This document shows positions 7,801 through 17,874 of a stretch of DNA of 64,000 nt, piece by piece. Numbering within the stretch: the first letter of the stretch is position 1; each line of letters begins with the position of its first letter. The notes under the pieces were generated by a model. That model ran no database searches. It was not told the origin of the DNA and saw only the letters and a program-made list of their open reading frames with translations. Location: assembly GCF_028688855.1 (NCBI RefSeq), contig NZ_JAQTXI010000009.1, forward strand, positions 96,325 to 160,324, written 5' to 3'. The position numbers and the translations under genes are program-made. Source of the DNA: Neomegalonema sp. GTDB lineage: Bacteria; Pseudomonadota; Alphaproteobacteria; Rhodobacterales; Rhodobacteraceae.

Positions 7801-10800
7801 CAGGCGTTTTCCTTATTTTGTGGGTCGCGCGATTGATCCGAAAACCGGTTCCCACTTTTCGGATCGCGCTCCTTATCAAAAGCCTTGAGCCGCTCCGCCA
7901 GAAGGGGCGCGATCACGGCCACGGCGGCGGGCGAAACAAGCTGAGGATGGAGGAAAGGCGCCTCCAGCTTCTCCAGCGCGGCGCAATGCGCCAGCCAGAG
8001 ATCCGCCTGCAAGCCGGGATCGTTCTGGTGGTCAAGCCCGGCGCGGATATGGGTCAGGCGTCCGGGGAAGCGCCGATGCTCATGGCCGCGCACGAGGGCG
8101 TTGGCCCCGAGCGCCACCTTGACCACGCCTTCCAGAACCTCGGGCGGCAAAAGGGTCATCGGGCCGCCGCCTTTCTCGCGCAGATAAGCCAGAAGCTCGG
8201 CCCGGTTCGCCAGAGGCGGCGCCTCGGTTGGGTCCAGCCCCGCGATGGCCACGAAGGCCCGCAGAGCCTCGGCCTCGCTGGGTTCGAGGCGACCGCGCCA
8301 GACTTCGGCGGGATAGGAATCGAGCAAAGCCGCAAGCCCGACCTCCCGGCCCCGCTCCGCGAGCCTGGCCGCCATCGCCTGAACGATCACCCCGCCCACC
8401 GACCAGCCCGCCAGATGGATCGGCCCTTGCGGAACGGCCTCCGCGACGCGGGCGGCGTAATCCTCGGCGAGGGCGTCGAGGCTGGCGAAAGGCGCCGCTC
8501 CGGTGAGCGAAGGCGCTTGCAGCGCATAGACCGAACGCGCGGGCGCCAGAGCCTTGGCCAAAGCGCGATAGCCCCAGCCCAATCCCCCCGCCGGATGCGC
8601 GAGGAAGATCGGCGGCGCTTCGGGGTCGCCTTTGGCCAGCAGGAGCAGAGGCTCCAGACCTTCGGCGGGGCCCTCCGCCGCGAGGATGCGCGCCGCGATC
8701 TCGGCGAGGCTGGCGGAATCGAAGATCGCGCCCACGCCGGGATCCTTGCCGAAGGCCTCGCGGATGCGCAGAGCGAGGCGCATCGCCAGAAGCGAATCTC
8801 CGCCGAGCCGGAAGAAATCCGCCTCCGGGCCGGGGGGATGGGGAAGCTCCAGAACCTCCGCCACGAGACCCGCGAGCCGCGCCTCCTCCGGTGAGGCGGG
8901 ACGGCTCGGGCCGCCTTCCTCCAGAGCGGGAGCGGGCAGGGCGGCGCGGTCCAGCTTGCCGTTGACGTTCAGCGGCAAGGCGGGCAGGGCGAGGAGATGG
9001 CTCGGGATCATGGCGGGAGTCAGGGAAGCCGCCAGAGCCGTCCGCAGCTGTTCGGCGTCATAGCCCGTCGCCGGGACCACATAGGCCGTCAGACGCTTGA
9101 CGCCCGGCTGATCCTCGCGGGCGATCACGGCTGCCTCTCGCGCGAGGCCGGTCCCAAGGATCGCCGCCTCGATCTCGCCGAGTTCGATGCGCTGGCCGCG
9201 GATCTTCACCTGATGATCCGAGCGCCCGAGGAACTCCATGGCGCCGTCGGGCCGCCAGCGGGCGAGGTCGCCCGTCGCATAGATGCGTTCGCCGGGGCGG
9301 AAGGGATCAGGCGGGAAGCGCTCCGCCGTGAGGTCCGGCCGCCCGAGATAGCCGCGCGCCAATTGCACGCCGCCGAGATAGAGGTCTCCGGCCAGCCCGG
9401 CGGGCAGAGGCCGCAAACGGGAATCCAGAGCGTAAAGCCGCGTGTTCCAGACCGGAAAGCCAATCGGCACCGGCGAGGAATGGTCTTCGGGCGTCGCGGG
9501 CCAGAAGGTCACGTCCACGGCGGCCTCGGTCGGGCCGTAGAGATTATGGAGTTCGCCGGAAATCCGCGCATGGAAGCGTTCGCGCTGATCGGCGGTCAAT
9601 TCCTCGCCGCTGCAAAAGACGCGCTTGACCTTCAGCCCCGCAGATTCCGGAGCCGCCAGAAAAGCCGAAAGCATCGAGGGCGTGAAATGCAGGGTGTCGA
9701 TGCGCTCCTCGCGGATGATCCGCGCCAAAGCCGAAGGATCGCGATGGGCGCCGGGGGGCGCGACCACCAGAGTCTCGCCGCTCAGGAAGGCGAGGAAGAA
9801 CTCCCAGACGGAGACGTCGAAGACCGCCGGAGTCTTTTGCAGGATGCGTTCTCCGGGGGCGAAGCCGTAATGTTCGCGCATCCAGATCAGGCGGTTGACG
9901 ATGGCCCGATGCTCGATCATCACGCCCTTGGGCTCTCCGGTGGAGCCGGAGGTGAAGATCACATAGGCGAGGTTCTCCGGCCCTGTGGCAGACGGCGGAG
10001 CCTCGCCGGTCGTCGGCCATTGGTCGGGCGTCAGGGCGGGGAAGCCTGCGAAGGCCTCGGCGTCTTCGGCGCGGCGGAGCGTCAGGACCGGGGCCGCGAG
10101 ATCCAGCACGCGTTTGCGGCGGGCGGGCGGATGCTCAAGGTCGATGGGCAGATAGGCCGCTCCGGCGCGCTGAATCGCCAGAAGCGCCACGATCAACTCC
10201 ATAGAACGCGGCAAAGCCACCGCCACGACCCGATCCGGCCCCGCGCCCAATTCCTTGAGCTTCGCCGCCAGAGCGCCCGTGCGGGCGTCCAGCTCGGCGT
10301 TGGTCAGGCTGAGGCCCTCGAAGCGCAGGGCCTCGGCTTTAGGGTTTTCGCGGAGTTTGTCGAGGATCAGATCGATGAGCGTCCGGTCCGTCGGGAAAGG
10401 ATGCTCCGTGGCGTTGACGTCGATGAGGAAGCGCCGAGCCTCGGCGGGGCTGGCGGTCGGCAGATCCGCGAGGCGCTCCGCCTTGAGCGCGCCCTCCAGA
10501 AAGGCGAGGAAGCGATCCGCATGGGCCTCGGTCTCTTCGGCGGAATAGAGGGCGGGATTGGAATCCGCCTCGAAGATCGCGCCTTCATGAGCGTCGCCGC
10601 GAAAGCTGAAGGTGAAGTCCTCCACCGCGCCCGCGCTGAGGATATGGAGGCGCGTCTCCAGCCCCGGCATTTTCGGCGCCGAGTCGAAAGGCTGGATGTT
10701 GATGAGCGGACCATGCAGCCGCCGCCCTCCGCCGATGCGGCCGAGGTCGCGGCGCAGAGCCTCGGCGCGATAGCGGCCATGGCGACGCAAGGCGATCAGG

Positions 10801-11759
10801 CTTTTCGAAACGCCCTTGAGCCAATCGCCCAAAACCGCTCCTTCATCGGGGATGATCCGCAGCGGCGGGACGTTCATCGCCATGCAGGGCAGACGCGCCA
10901 GAGAACCGCCCAGCCGCGCCATGAAGGGAACGCCGAGCACCGCCTCCGGCCCGCCCGTGAAACGCTGGACATAGGCTCCGGTCAAAGCCGTGACGAGATC
11001 CGGCCAAGTGGCGTTTCGGCTGCGGGAGAAATCGCGCAGGCGGGCGAGGAATTCGGGCGGCAGAAGCCGCGTCGCGCGATGGAAGCCATGGCCCGAGACG
11101 GCGCGTCCGGGCTTCATCCCGAGCGCTTCGGGAGCGCCCTCCATGGCGGCGCGTCCCCATGCGGCGTCCTGCTCGCGGCGGGCTGAGGCGCGATATTCGG
11201 CGTCGGCCTCCAGAGCCAGACGCAAGGGCCCGAAATCCGGACCCGCCGCCGGGCCGCCCTTCAGGGCCGCGTAACGCTCGGCGGCGCGATCCGTGACCAG
11301 CGCCATGCCATAGCCGTCGAGGCAGAGATGATGCACGCGCTCATACCAGAAGGCGCGCTCCGGCCCGAGGAGATGCAGATGAAAGGCCGCCGTGGCGTCG
11401 CGCGCCAGATCCAGCGGCTTGTCGGAATCCGCGCGCATCATCGCCAGAGCCGCCGACTCGGGATCGGGGGCGCGACGGTGGTCGTGAACCGCCAGGGCGG
11501 GGAATTCGGGCGCGAGGCGCTGGCGCGGGCCTTGCGGCGTCTCCCGGAAGCGCAGGCGCAGAGCCTCGGTTTCGGCGATCATCCCGCCGACGGCCTCCGC
11601 GAAGGCCGCGACGTCCAGAGGCCCGAGGATCTCCAGATATTGCCCCGCGTTGAGGATGGGATTATCCGGGTCCATCGCCTGAAAGCGCCAGAGCCCTTCC
11701 TGAGCTTCGGTCAGAGGCTGGCCTTGGGGCGCGGTCAGGTCGAAAGGATCCGTGGTCAT
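7800..11759 (-). CDS. entF: Enterobactin-synthetase-type NRPS, C-A-T-TE
   Basis: 1319-residue nonribosomal peptide synthetase. The condensation domain (~15-440) carries HHLCLDG at 143-149. The adenylation domain (~455-960) carries FTSGSTGEPKG and LYGPTEAAVDVTFW. The carrier domain has GGDSLLAM and the thioesterase domain has GWSVGG. Pocket residues read from FDVSVWEFF, LHFTPSMLSAF, VFCSG and LYGPTEAAVDV match the EntF serine code (D V W H F S L V D K). The expected product is therefore DHB-serine, trimerised and released by the thioesterase. An MbtH-like partner is not seen. The last ~25 residues are unusual: they are encoded by a hairpin repeat (7828-7868) and lie beyond the thioesterase fold. 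The start is one base after the carrier-protein stop. Confidence 0.95.
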   Translation of the reverse strand: MTTDPFDLTAPQGQPLTEAQEGLWRFQAMDPDNPILNAGQYLEILGPLDVAAFAEAVGGMIAETEALRLRFRETPQGPRQRLAPEFPALAVHDHRRAPDPESAALAMMRADSDKPLDLARDATAAFHLHLLGPERAFWYERVHHLCLDGYGMALVTDRAAERYAALKGGPAAGPDFGPLRLALEADAEYRASARREQDAAWGRAAMEGAPEALGMKPGRAVSGHGFHRATRLLPPEFLARLRDFSRSRNATWPDLVTALTGAYVQRFTGGPEAVLGVPFMARLGGSLARLPCMAMNVPPLRIIPDEGAVLGDWLKGVSKSLIALRRHGRYRAEALRRDLGRIGGGRRLHGPLINIQPFDSAPKMPGLETRLHILSAGAVEDFTFSFRGDAHEGAIFEADSNPALYSAEETEAHADRFLAFLEGALKAERLADLPTASPAEARRFLIDVNATEHPFPTDRTLIDLILDKLRENPKAEALRFEGLSLTNAELDARTGALAAKLKELGAGPDRVVAVALPRSMELIVALLAIQRAGAAYLPIDLEHPPARRKRVLDLAAPVLTLRRAEDAEAFAGFPALTPDQWPTTGEAPPSATGPENLAYVIFTSGSTGEPKGVMIEHRAIVNRLIWMREHYGFAPGERILQKTPAVFDVSVWEFFLAFLSGETLVVAPPGAHRDPSALARIIREERIDTLHFTPSMLSAFLAAPESAGLKVKRVFCSGEELTADQRERFHARISGELHNLYGPTEAAVDVTFWPATPEDHSSPVPIGFPVWNTRLYALDSRLRPLPAGLAGDLYLGGVQLARGYLGRPDLTAERFPPDPFRPGERIYATGDLARWRPDGAMEFLGRSDHQVKIRGQRIELGEIEAAILGTGLAREAAVIAREDQPGVKRLTAYVVPATGYDAEQLRTALAASLTPAMIPSHLLALPALPLNVNGKLDRAALPAPALEEGGPSRPASPEEARLAGLVAEVLELPHPPGPEADFFRLGGDSLLAMRLALRIREAFGKDPGVGAIFDSASLAEIAARILAAEGPAEGLEPLLLLAKGDPEAPPIFLAHPAGGLGWGYRALAKALAPARSVYALQAPSLTGAAPFASLDALAEDYAARVAEAVPQGPIHLAGWSVGGVIVQAMAARLAERGREVGLAALLDSYPAEVWRGRLEPSEAEALRAFVAIAGLDPTEAPPLANRAELLAYLREKGGGPMTLLPPEVLEGVVKVALGANALVRGHEHRRFPGRLTHIRAGLDHQNDPGLQADLWLAHCAALEKLEAPFLHPQLVSPAAVAVIAPLLAERLKAFDKERDPKSGNRFSDQSRDPQNKENA
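7828..7868. repeat. CCGAAAA-type hairpin repeat inside the 3' end of entF
   Basis: Core arms GATCCGAAAA / TTTTCGGATC (7835-7864) around CCGGTTCCCAC. The outer bases GCGCGAT and ATCGCGC pair across a small bulge. It is the same element type as at 6966-7007. This copy lies in the entF reading frame and contributes the C-terminal residues DPKSGNRFSDQS. Confidence 0.7.
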
Positions 11760-11760
11760 G

Positions 11761-11997
11761 TCAGGCCGCCTTCGGGCGGGCCTGGACCAGGGCCCACCAT
11801 TCCGCCAGCGTCGATTTCTCGGCGAATTCCGCGAAGCCCGCCGCCGTGCCGAGTTCGCGCCAGAGGAGCGTCAGCTCCATCAGCCGCATGGAGTCGAGGC
11901 CGAGATCCATGAGGTTCTCGTGATCGCTCACGGCGTCGGGTTCTTCGTGGATCTTGGCGGCGACGTCGGCGCGCATGCGCTCAAGGGTCAGGGCCAT
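11761..11997 (-). CDS. Stand-alone aryl carrier protein
   Basis: 78-residue acyl/aryl carrier protein with the phosphopantetheine site LGLDSMRLM (Ser ~36). In E. coli EntB and VibB this domain is fused to the C-terminus of isochorismatase. Here it is a separate gene, 13 bases downstream of the isochorismatase gene and one base upstream of entF. It should carry 2,3-dihydroxybenzoate loaded by EntE and hand it to the EntF condensation domain. The phosphopantetheinyl transferase that activates it is not in the window. Confidence 0.9.
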   Translation of the reverse strand: MALTLERMRADVAAKIHEEPDAVSDHENLMDLGLDSMRLMELTLLWRELGTAAGFAEFAEKSTLAEWWALVQARPKAA

Positions 11998-12010
11998 GGC
12001 GGCGCTCCTG

Positions 12011-12642
12011 TCAGGCGAGGCGGTTCAGGGTCTGGGCGGTCGAGAGGACGCCCGCGCAGCGTCCGGCGGCCCATTTCAGAGCCATGTCCTGCTCTTCGCG
12101 CGAGAAATCCGCGAGGGCGTCGGCGATCATGAAGGCCTCGACGTCGCGCTGGAAGGCCTCGACGGCGGTCGCCATGCAGCCGATATGCGCGTAGATCCCG
12201 GTGATCAGCAATTGATCCCGGCCGCGCACGCGCATCAGGCTTTCGAGATTGCTCCGCTGAAAGGCGCTGTAGCGATGCTTCACAAGGGTGAAGTCGCCGG
12301 GCTGGGGCGCAAGCTCGGGGAGGATCTCCTCATGCTCGGGCGTATGGGACATGCCCGGCCCCCAGAGATCGGCCTGAAGGCCCCGGTCGCGACGATCCTG
12401 ATTTCCGATCTGGGCGGTGTAGAAGACGGGGATTCCTCTGGCCCGGCAATGGGCCGCCAGACGCGCGATGTTCGCCAAGGCGGGGGCCAGAGGCGACTCG
12501 CCGGGGGGGAAGATCCGCGCGAAATAGCGCTGCATGTCATGGATCAGCAGCGCCGCGCGGGCGGGTTCCGGAACCCAGGGCCCTTTCGCCGTCGGGAGTT
12601 CGGCTTCGGTCGGGAGGGGATAGGGCGCGATCTGCGGCAGAC

Positions 12643-12646
<4 letters not shown>
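12011..12646 (-). CDS. entB: Isochorismatase (EntB N-terminal type)
   Basis: 211-residue isochorismatase that hydrolyses isochorismate to 2,3-dihydro-2,3-dihydroxybenzoate plus pyruvate. Family features are [10 protein letters not shown] near residue 35 (catalytic Asp), [19 protein letters not shown] (Lys) and [13 protein letters not shown]. It lacks the C-terminal carrier domain of E. coli EntB, which is supplied by the next gene. No ATG gives a full-length protein. The start is read as TTG at 12646, which overlaps the entE stop as TTGA and has AAGAGG upstream. The next internal ATG (in IHDMQ) would remove a core strand. Confidence 0.92.
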
Positions 12647-14267
<1,621 letters not shown>

Positions 14268-14271
<4 letters not shown>

Positions 14272-15473
14272 GCCGCCCTCTCCGCCAGAGGCCGGCCCGT
14301 CTCGTCGACTCCGAGCGCCCGCAGCATGGTCACCAGCTTGGCGGAGGTCTCTTCGGCCTCGGCCGCCGGATCGGAGCCCGGCACCACGCCCGCTCCGGCG
14401 TAGAGCCGCGCCTTTTCGCCCGCGATCTCGGCGCAGCGCAGCGACACATGCCATTCGCCGTCGCCCGCCTCGTCGAGCCAGCCCACGGCGCCTGCGTAGA
14501 ATCCGCGGTCGTAGCCCTCCAGACGCGAGATCGCCCGAGCCGCCGCCGCCCGCGGCAATCCGCAGACCGCCGGAGTCGGATGCAGATGCGCCAGAAGCTC
14601 CGCGACGGGGACGTCCTCGCGCAATTCGCCCTCGATCCGCGTGCCCAGATGCCACATGGCCGCCGTCGCGCGCAGGGAAGGCGACTTCGGCGCGTTCAGC
14701 CGCAGACAGAGCGGCGCCAGGGCGTCGGCCACGGCCTCGACCACGGCGGCGTGCTCGCGCTGATCCTTCTCGGAGGCGAGCAGCCCCTCGCTCTGGCGAC
14801 GATCCGTCTCGGGATCCGCGCCGCGCCGCGCCGAGCCCGCCAGAGGATGCGACGCCACCATCCGCCCCTTGCGCGAGACGAGCAGCTCCGGCGTCGCGCC
14901 GAGCAGCGCCCTCGGCGGCTCGCCGAGCCCCGAGAGCGGCGCGCAGAAGACCGTCACGCTCGGGTCTTCGCCCAGCCGCGCGAGCAGGGCCTCGCGGTCG
15001 ATGGGCCGGTCCGCCAGAATGGCCACGCTCCGCGAGAGCACCACCTTGCGCAGTTCGGCGTCCTCCTCGCGGCGGAGGAGCTTCAGCGCCTCGGCCACGG
15101 CCTGCATGTAGGCGGCGCGGCTCGGCTCGGGCGAGACGCCCCAGGGAGAACCGCCCTCCGCCAGAGGCGGCGCGGCGCGGCGCCGGAATTCGGCGGGCCC
15201 TTCGAGCCTGCGGATCTTCTCGGGCTGATGGAGCCGGTCATGGGCCTCGCGGTCGAAGGGCAGGGCGCCGAGCAGCCGTCTCGGACCCTCGGACTCGGCG
15301 GCGAAGAAGGTCGCCGCCCGCGTCGCCAGAGTCTCCACCGGGCCGCCCGGCAGAAGCCGCCGGAAGCCGCGCGCCGCAAGCCCGCCTTCGGGGCCTTGCA
15401 GGGCGAAGGCGGTCGGGTCCTCGCCCACGACCTGACGGGCGGGCTCAAGAGGCGAGATCGGGCTGGGAGCCAT
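14268..15473 (-). CDS. entC: Isochorismate synthase
   Basis: 401-residue chorismate-utilising enzyme converting chorismate to isochorismate, the committed step of the siderophore pathway. It is similar in length to EntC (391). The C-terminal catalytic half shows [58 protein letters not shown] and [11 protein letters not shown], the standard set of the MST family including the Mg-binding Glu and the catalytic Lys/His. It is the first gene of the minus-strand operon, and its promoter region is shared with the divergent propeller/uptake operon. Regulation by iron is likely from function, but the regulator is unknown. Confidence 0.95.
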
Positions 15474-15523
15474 GGCCGGGATTCCTGAAATCTCCGCCGC
15501 GGCGCGAAGCCTCGGCGTTCCGA

Positions 15524-15557
15524 TCTTTTGACTAGTCTATCCGAGAATTTCGGTCAA
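15524..15557 (-). promoter_or_regulatory. Putative entC promoter with overlapping inverted repeat
   Basis: Read on the minus strand there is TTGACC (-35-like), a 17-base spacer and TAGTCA (weak -10-like). The spacer contains CCGAAATTCTCGG, a near-palindrome with one mismatched pair. On the plus strand the whole site is bounded by TTGAC and GTCAA. A repressor binding here would block entC transcription. Iron control is an inference. Confidence 0.4.
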
Positions 15558-15663
15558 CTATGACCCGCCGCGCCTCTCGGCCCTGTGATTCGAGCCTTGG
15601 AGGCCGGCGAAGCGCATGGGATTTCCGCAACTTCGCGAGCCTTCCCCATGAGGGAAAAAAATC

Positions 15664-15692
15664 TTGACAGAATCCGTCGGCTTTGGATCTAA
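15664..15692 (+). promoter_or_regulatory. Putative promoter of the propeller/uptake operon
   Basis: Consensus -35 TTGACA (15664-15669), a 17-base spacer and ATCTAA (15687-15692) as a weak -10. An A-tract lies immediately upstream. The first 17 bases match the entC-side element at 12 positions (TTGAC-GAA-TCGG pattern), suggesting a common regulator. Confidence 0.45.
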
Positions 15693-15801
15693 GGCGTTCA
15701 CGGCCCCGGCTCCGCCTTCTGCGCGAGCCTGAAGGCGGCGAAGGCGCGGGGCCTCGGCCTCCCTTCGCCGGACGGACAAGATCATCAGGGAGATTCGAGC
15801 G

Positions 15802-17199
15802 ATGGCCTCCAGACTCAAGACGTCCTTCCGGGGCGCCGCCCTTGCGGCCCTCCTGCTCGGGCTGAGCGCGCCCGTCGCTCCGGCTCAGGACGCCGGACCC
15901 CGGCTGAGCGCCGGTCCCGCCGCTTCGGCGCGTTCCGTGATTCCGGGCGGCCAGGCCAAGGTGAGCGGGACGGGCCTCAAGCCCGGACAGGCCGTCAGCC
16001 TGACCAGCGCCGCCCTCGGCGGAGCGGCTCTGGGCGGCGGGATCGCGGACGCCGAAGGCAAGTTCGAGACGGTTGTGACCCTGCCTGCGGGCGTCGCGCC
16101 GGGAGATCACCCCGTGCAGGCGGCCCTGAGCAATCCGGCGGGCTCCGCGACGCTGAACCTGCATGTCTCGCCCCATTTCGACCTCGCCGGACAGGAGGCC
16201 TTCGACCTCTTCGGCCGCAAGACCTCGCGCGGGCTCTACCAGACCGCCTACAGCCCGAAGACGGGCAAGCTCTTCGCGACCTCCGCGGTGGGGCGTCCGC
16301 CGGTGAAGGAATCGGAGCTTCTGCGCCTGAACCCCCAGACGCTCGAAGTGGAGGCCCGCGTCACGCCCGCCGAGGCGCCCGCCCGTCCCGACGGCTCCGC
16401 CTGGGGCCTCTACGCCGTCTACGGCCTGGGCCTCGACGACGCGAACGGCAACATCTGGGTGAGCAACACCCGTCAGGACACGGTGGCGGTCTATCGTCAG
16501 TCCGACCTGTCGCTGGTCAAGCAGTTCCCGCCCGGCGCGGCGCTCCATGCGCGCGATCTGGTCGTGGACGAGGAGCGCGGCCGCGTCTACGTCTCGACGG
16601 CCCGCGGCGGCTCGGCGCTGGAGGTCTTCGACGCCAGGACGCTGGAGCATGTCGGAACGACGCCTCTGGTCTCGAAGGTCCCCGGCAAGGAGTTCGTGGC
16701 GATGAGCCTTGAGCTCGATCCGGTCAACGACCGCCTCTATACGGTCAGCATGCCTTCCGACGAATGGGCGGCGGTGGATCTGCTGACGGGCGAAGTGGCC
16801 TATGTCGGCCCGGTTCCGGGCGCCAGGGGCGCGAGCGGCGTGGCCTTCGATCCGCAGACCAACCGCCTTTACGTCGCCTCGCAGGAGAGCGACAATCTGG
16901 TGATCCTCGACACCACCACCAACGCCGTGGTGGCCGACGTGCTGGTGGGCGCCATCGCGCTGAACGTCGCCTTCGAGCCGAAGAACCGCCTCGTCTATGT
17001 GGCGAATCGCGGCGCGGGGACCATCACGGTCCTCGACGCCGAAGGGAAGCGGCTGGGCGATCTGCCGGGCGGCGTCTACGCCAACCACGTCTCCGAAGAC
17101 GGGCTGGGGCATGTCTATACGACGGATCGCGCCATCGACGACAAGGATCCGGCGGGCGACATGATCCGCCGCATCTCGCCGAAATCCGCGAGCCGCTGA
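15802..17199 (+). CDS. YncE-like secreted beta-propeller protein
   Basis: 465-residue exported protein. The signal peptide is about residues 1-28, ending AQA-like at VAPAQ. Residues ~45-115 look like an Ig-type beta domain (SVIPGGQAKVSGTGLKPGQ). From ~125 on is a seven-bladed YVTN/NHL-type propeller, with blades such as GVAFDPQTNRLYVASQESDN and NVAFEPKNRLVYVANRGAG. The opening RGLYQTAYSPKTGKLFATS resembles E. coli YncE, a periplasmic protein whose gene is reported to be iron-repressed. YncE lacks the Ig-type part. The gene is first in the plus-strand siderophore-uptake operon, so a role in the periplasm during iron limitation is plausible but unproven. Start ATG 15802 has AGGGAG upstream. Confidence 0.85.
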   Translation: MASRLKTSFRGAALAALLLGLSAPVAPAQDAGPRLSAGPAASARSVIPGGQAKVSGTGLKPGQAVSLTSAALGGAALGGGIADAEGKFETVVTLPAGVAPGDHPVQAALSNPAGSATLNLHVSPHFDLAGQEAFDLFGRKTSRGLYQTAYSPKTGKLFATSAVGRPPVKESELLRLNPQTLEVEARVTPAEAPARPDGSAWGLYAVYGLGLDDANGNIWVSNTRQDTVAVYRQSDLSLVKQFPPGAALHARDLVVDEERGRVYVSTARGGSALEVFDARTLEHVGTTPLVSKVPGKEFVAMSLELDPVNDRLYTVSMPSDEWAAVDLLTGEVAYVGPVPGARGASGVAFDPQTNRLYVASQESDNLVILDTTTNAVVADVLVGAIALNVAFEPKNRLVYVANRGAGTITVLDAEGKRLGDLPGGVYANHVSEDGLGHVYTTDRAIDDKDPAGDMIRRISPKSASR

Positions 17200-17242
17200 T
17201 CCCTTGGGCGGCTCGGGCCCTCCTGGAGCGAAGACGCCGGAT

Positions 17243-17264
17243 CTCCCTCGCCCGAGCGGGGGAG
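17243..17264 (+). terminator. Possible attenuating hairpin
   Basis: CTCCCTCGC / GCGGGGGAG arms (one mismatch) with a 4-base CCGA loop, 44 bases after the propeller gene stop. There is no immediate T-run, so termination would be partial at best, and the operon may continue through it. Confidence 0.3.
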
Positions 17265-17340
17265 GTTCGCGCTATCGTCGGGCCGGTTTTCGTTTTAAGC
17301 TCCTTTGCGCTTCAGGCGGGAATGTCGGAGGAGATGCAAC

Positions 17341-17874
17341 ATGACGATCTCGGGATTTCTTCATGGGCTTCGCGGCTCGTCGGCGTCGGGAGCCAAGGCC
17401 CTGCTCCGGGCGGCGGCTTTCGCGGCGTTTGCGGCGCCGCTGAGCGCGCCTGCGGCCTTTGCGCAGGTCGGGCCGGGCGGCTTTGGCTCCGGGCCTTCGG
17501 GAGGCTCGCTCTTCATGCCGCACGGCCAAGGCTGGGCGCCGCATCATCCGGCGGCGCTCGGCGGCGAGATCACGGTCGGCGGCATCATGCTGCCTCCCCC
17601 TCCGCCCCGGCCGACCAGCGACGGGCTCGTCGGGAACGAGGAGGGCTTCTATGCGAAGCCCTATTCGCCTCAGTCTCGACAGCACGCCGGCGAGATCACG
17701 TTCGGCGGGATCGTGCGGCCTCCCCGGCCGACCAGCGACGGGCTCGTCGTCGATCCTGCTGTCTCCGACTTCCCCATCATGAGGATGGCCCCTCAGGAGG
17801 GCCGGGCCTTCAGAGAGAGCTTCGGGGGCGAGGCCTCCGGCGCTCTCCCGGCTCCGGGAGCCGCCGGGCCTTGA
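17341..17874 (+). CDS. Unrecognised secreted protein with duplicated GEIT-GGI-PTSDGLV motif
   Basis: 177-residue protein that I do not recognise. Residues 1-41 are a signal peptide with an AFAQ cleavage end. The mature part is rich in Gly and Pro. It contains two copies of one motif: GEITVGGIMLPPPPPRPTS..DGLV (~76-98) and GEITFGGIVRPPRPTSDGLV (~118-137). The pattern is GEIT[VF]GGI..PP..RPTSDGLV. Few other ordered features are visible, so it may be disordered or bind a partner through the repeats. Start ATG 17341 has GGAGGAG upstream. It lies between the propeller and esterase genes in the siderophore-uptake operon, and its end (TTGA) overlaps the probable esterase start. Confidence 0.75.
   Translation: MTISGFLHGLRGSSASGAKALLRAAAFAAFAAPLSAPAAFAQVGPGGFGSGPSGGSLFMPHGQGWAPHHPAALGGEITVGGIMLPPPPPRPTSDGLVGNEEGFYAKPYSPQSRQHAGEITFGGIVRPPRPTSDGLVVDPAVSDFPIMRMAPQEGRAFRESFGGEASGALPAPGAAGP

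Larger units (their letters stand above)
15474..15801. promoter_or_regulatory. Divergent siderophore biosynthesis/uptake promoter region
   Basis: About 330 bases without a gene between entC (minus) and the YncE-like gene (plus). Both sides hold a TTGAC-type -35 box followed by similar sequence (listed separately). No other open frame of interest was seen. Confidence 0.65.

Noticed and set aside
14272..14655. Upstream extension of entE in the same frame
   Set aside because: It overlaps entC coding sequence, has low-complexity Gly/Arg/Ser composition, and the GTG at 14271 gives the expected length and coupling.
17200..17340. Operon break between the propeller and the secreted protein
   Set aside because: The hairpin at 17243-17264 lacks a T-run and the downstream gene has no obvious promoter of its own, so a single operon with possible attenuation is favoured.
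16764..17870. Upstream extension of the siderophore esterase frame
   Set aside because: It runs through the propeller and secreted-protein genes in another frame and has no family similarity.
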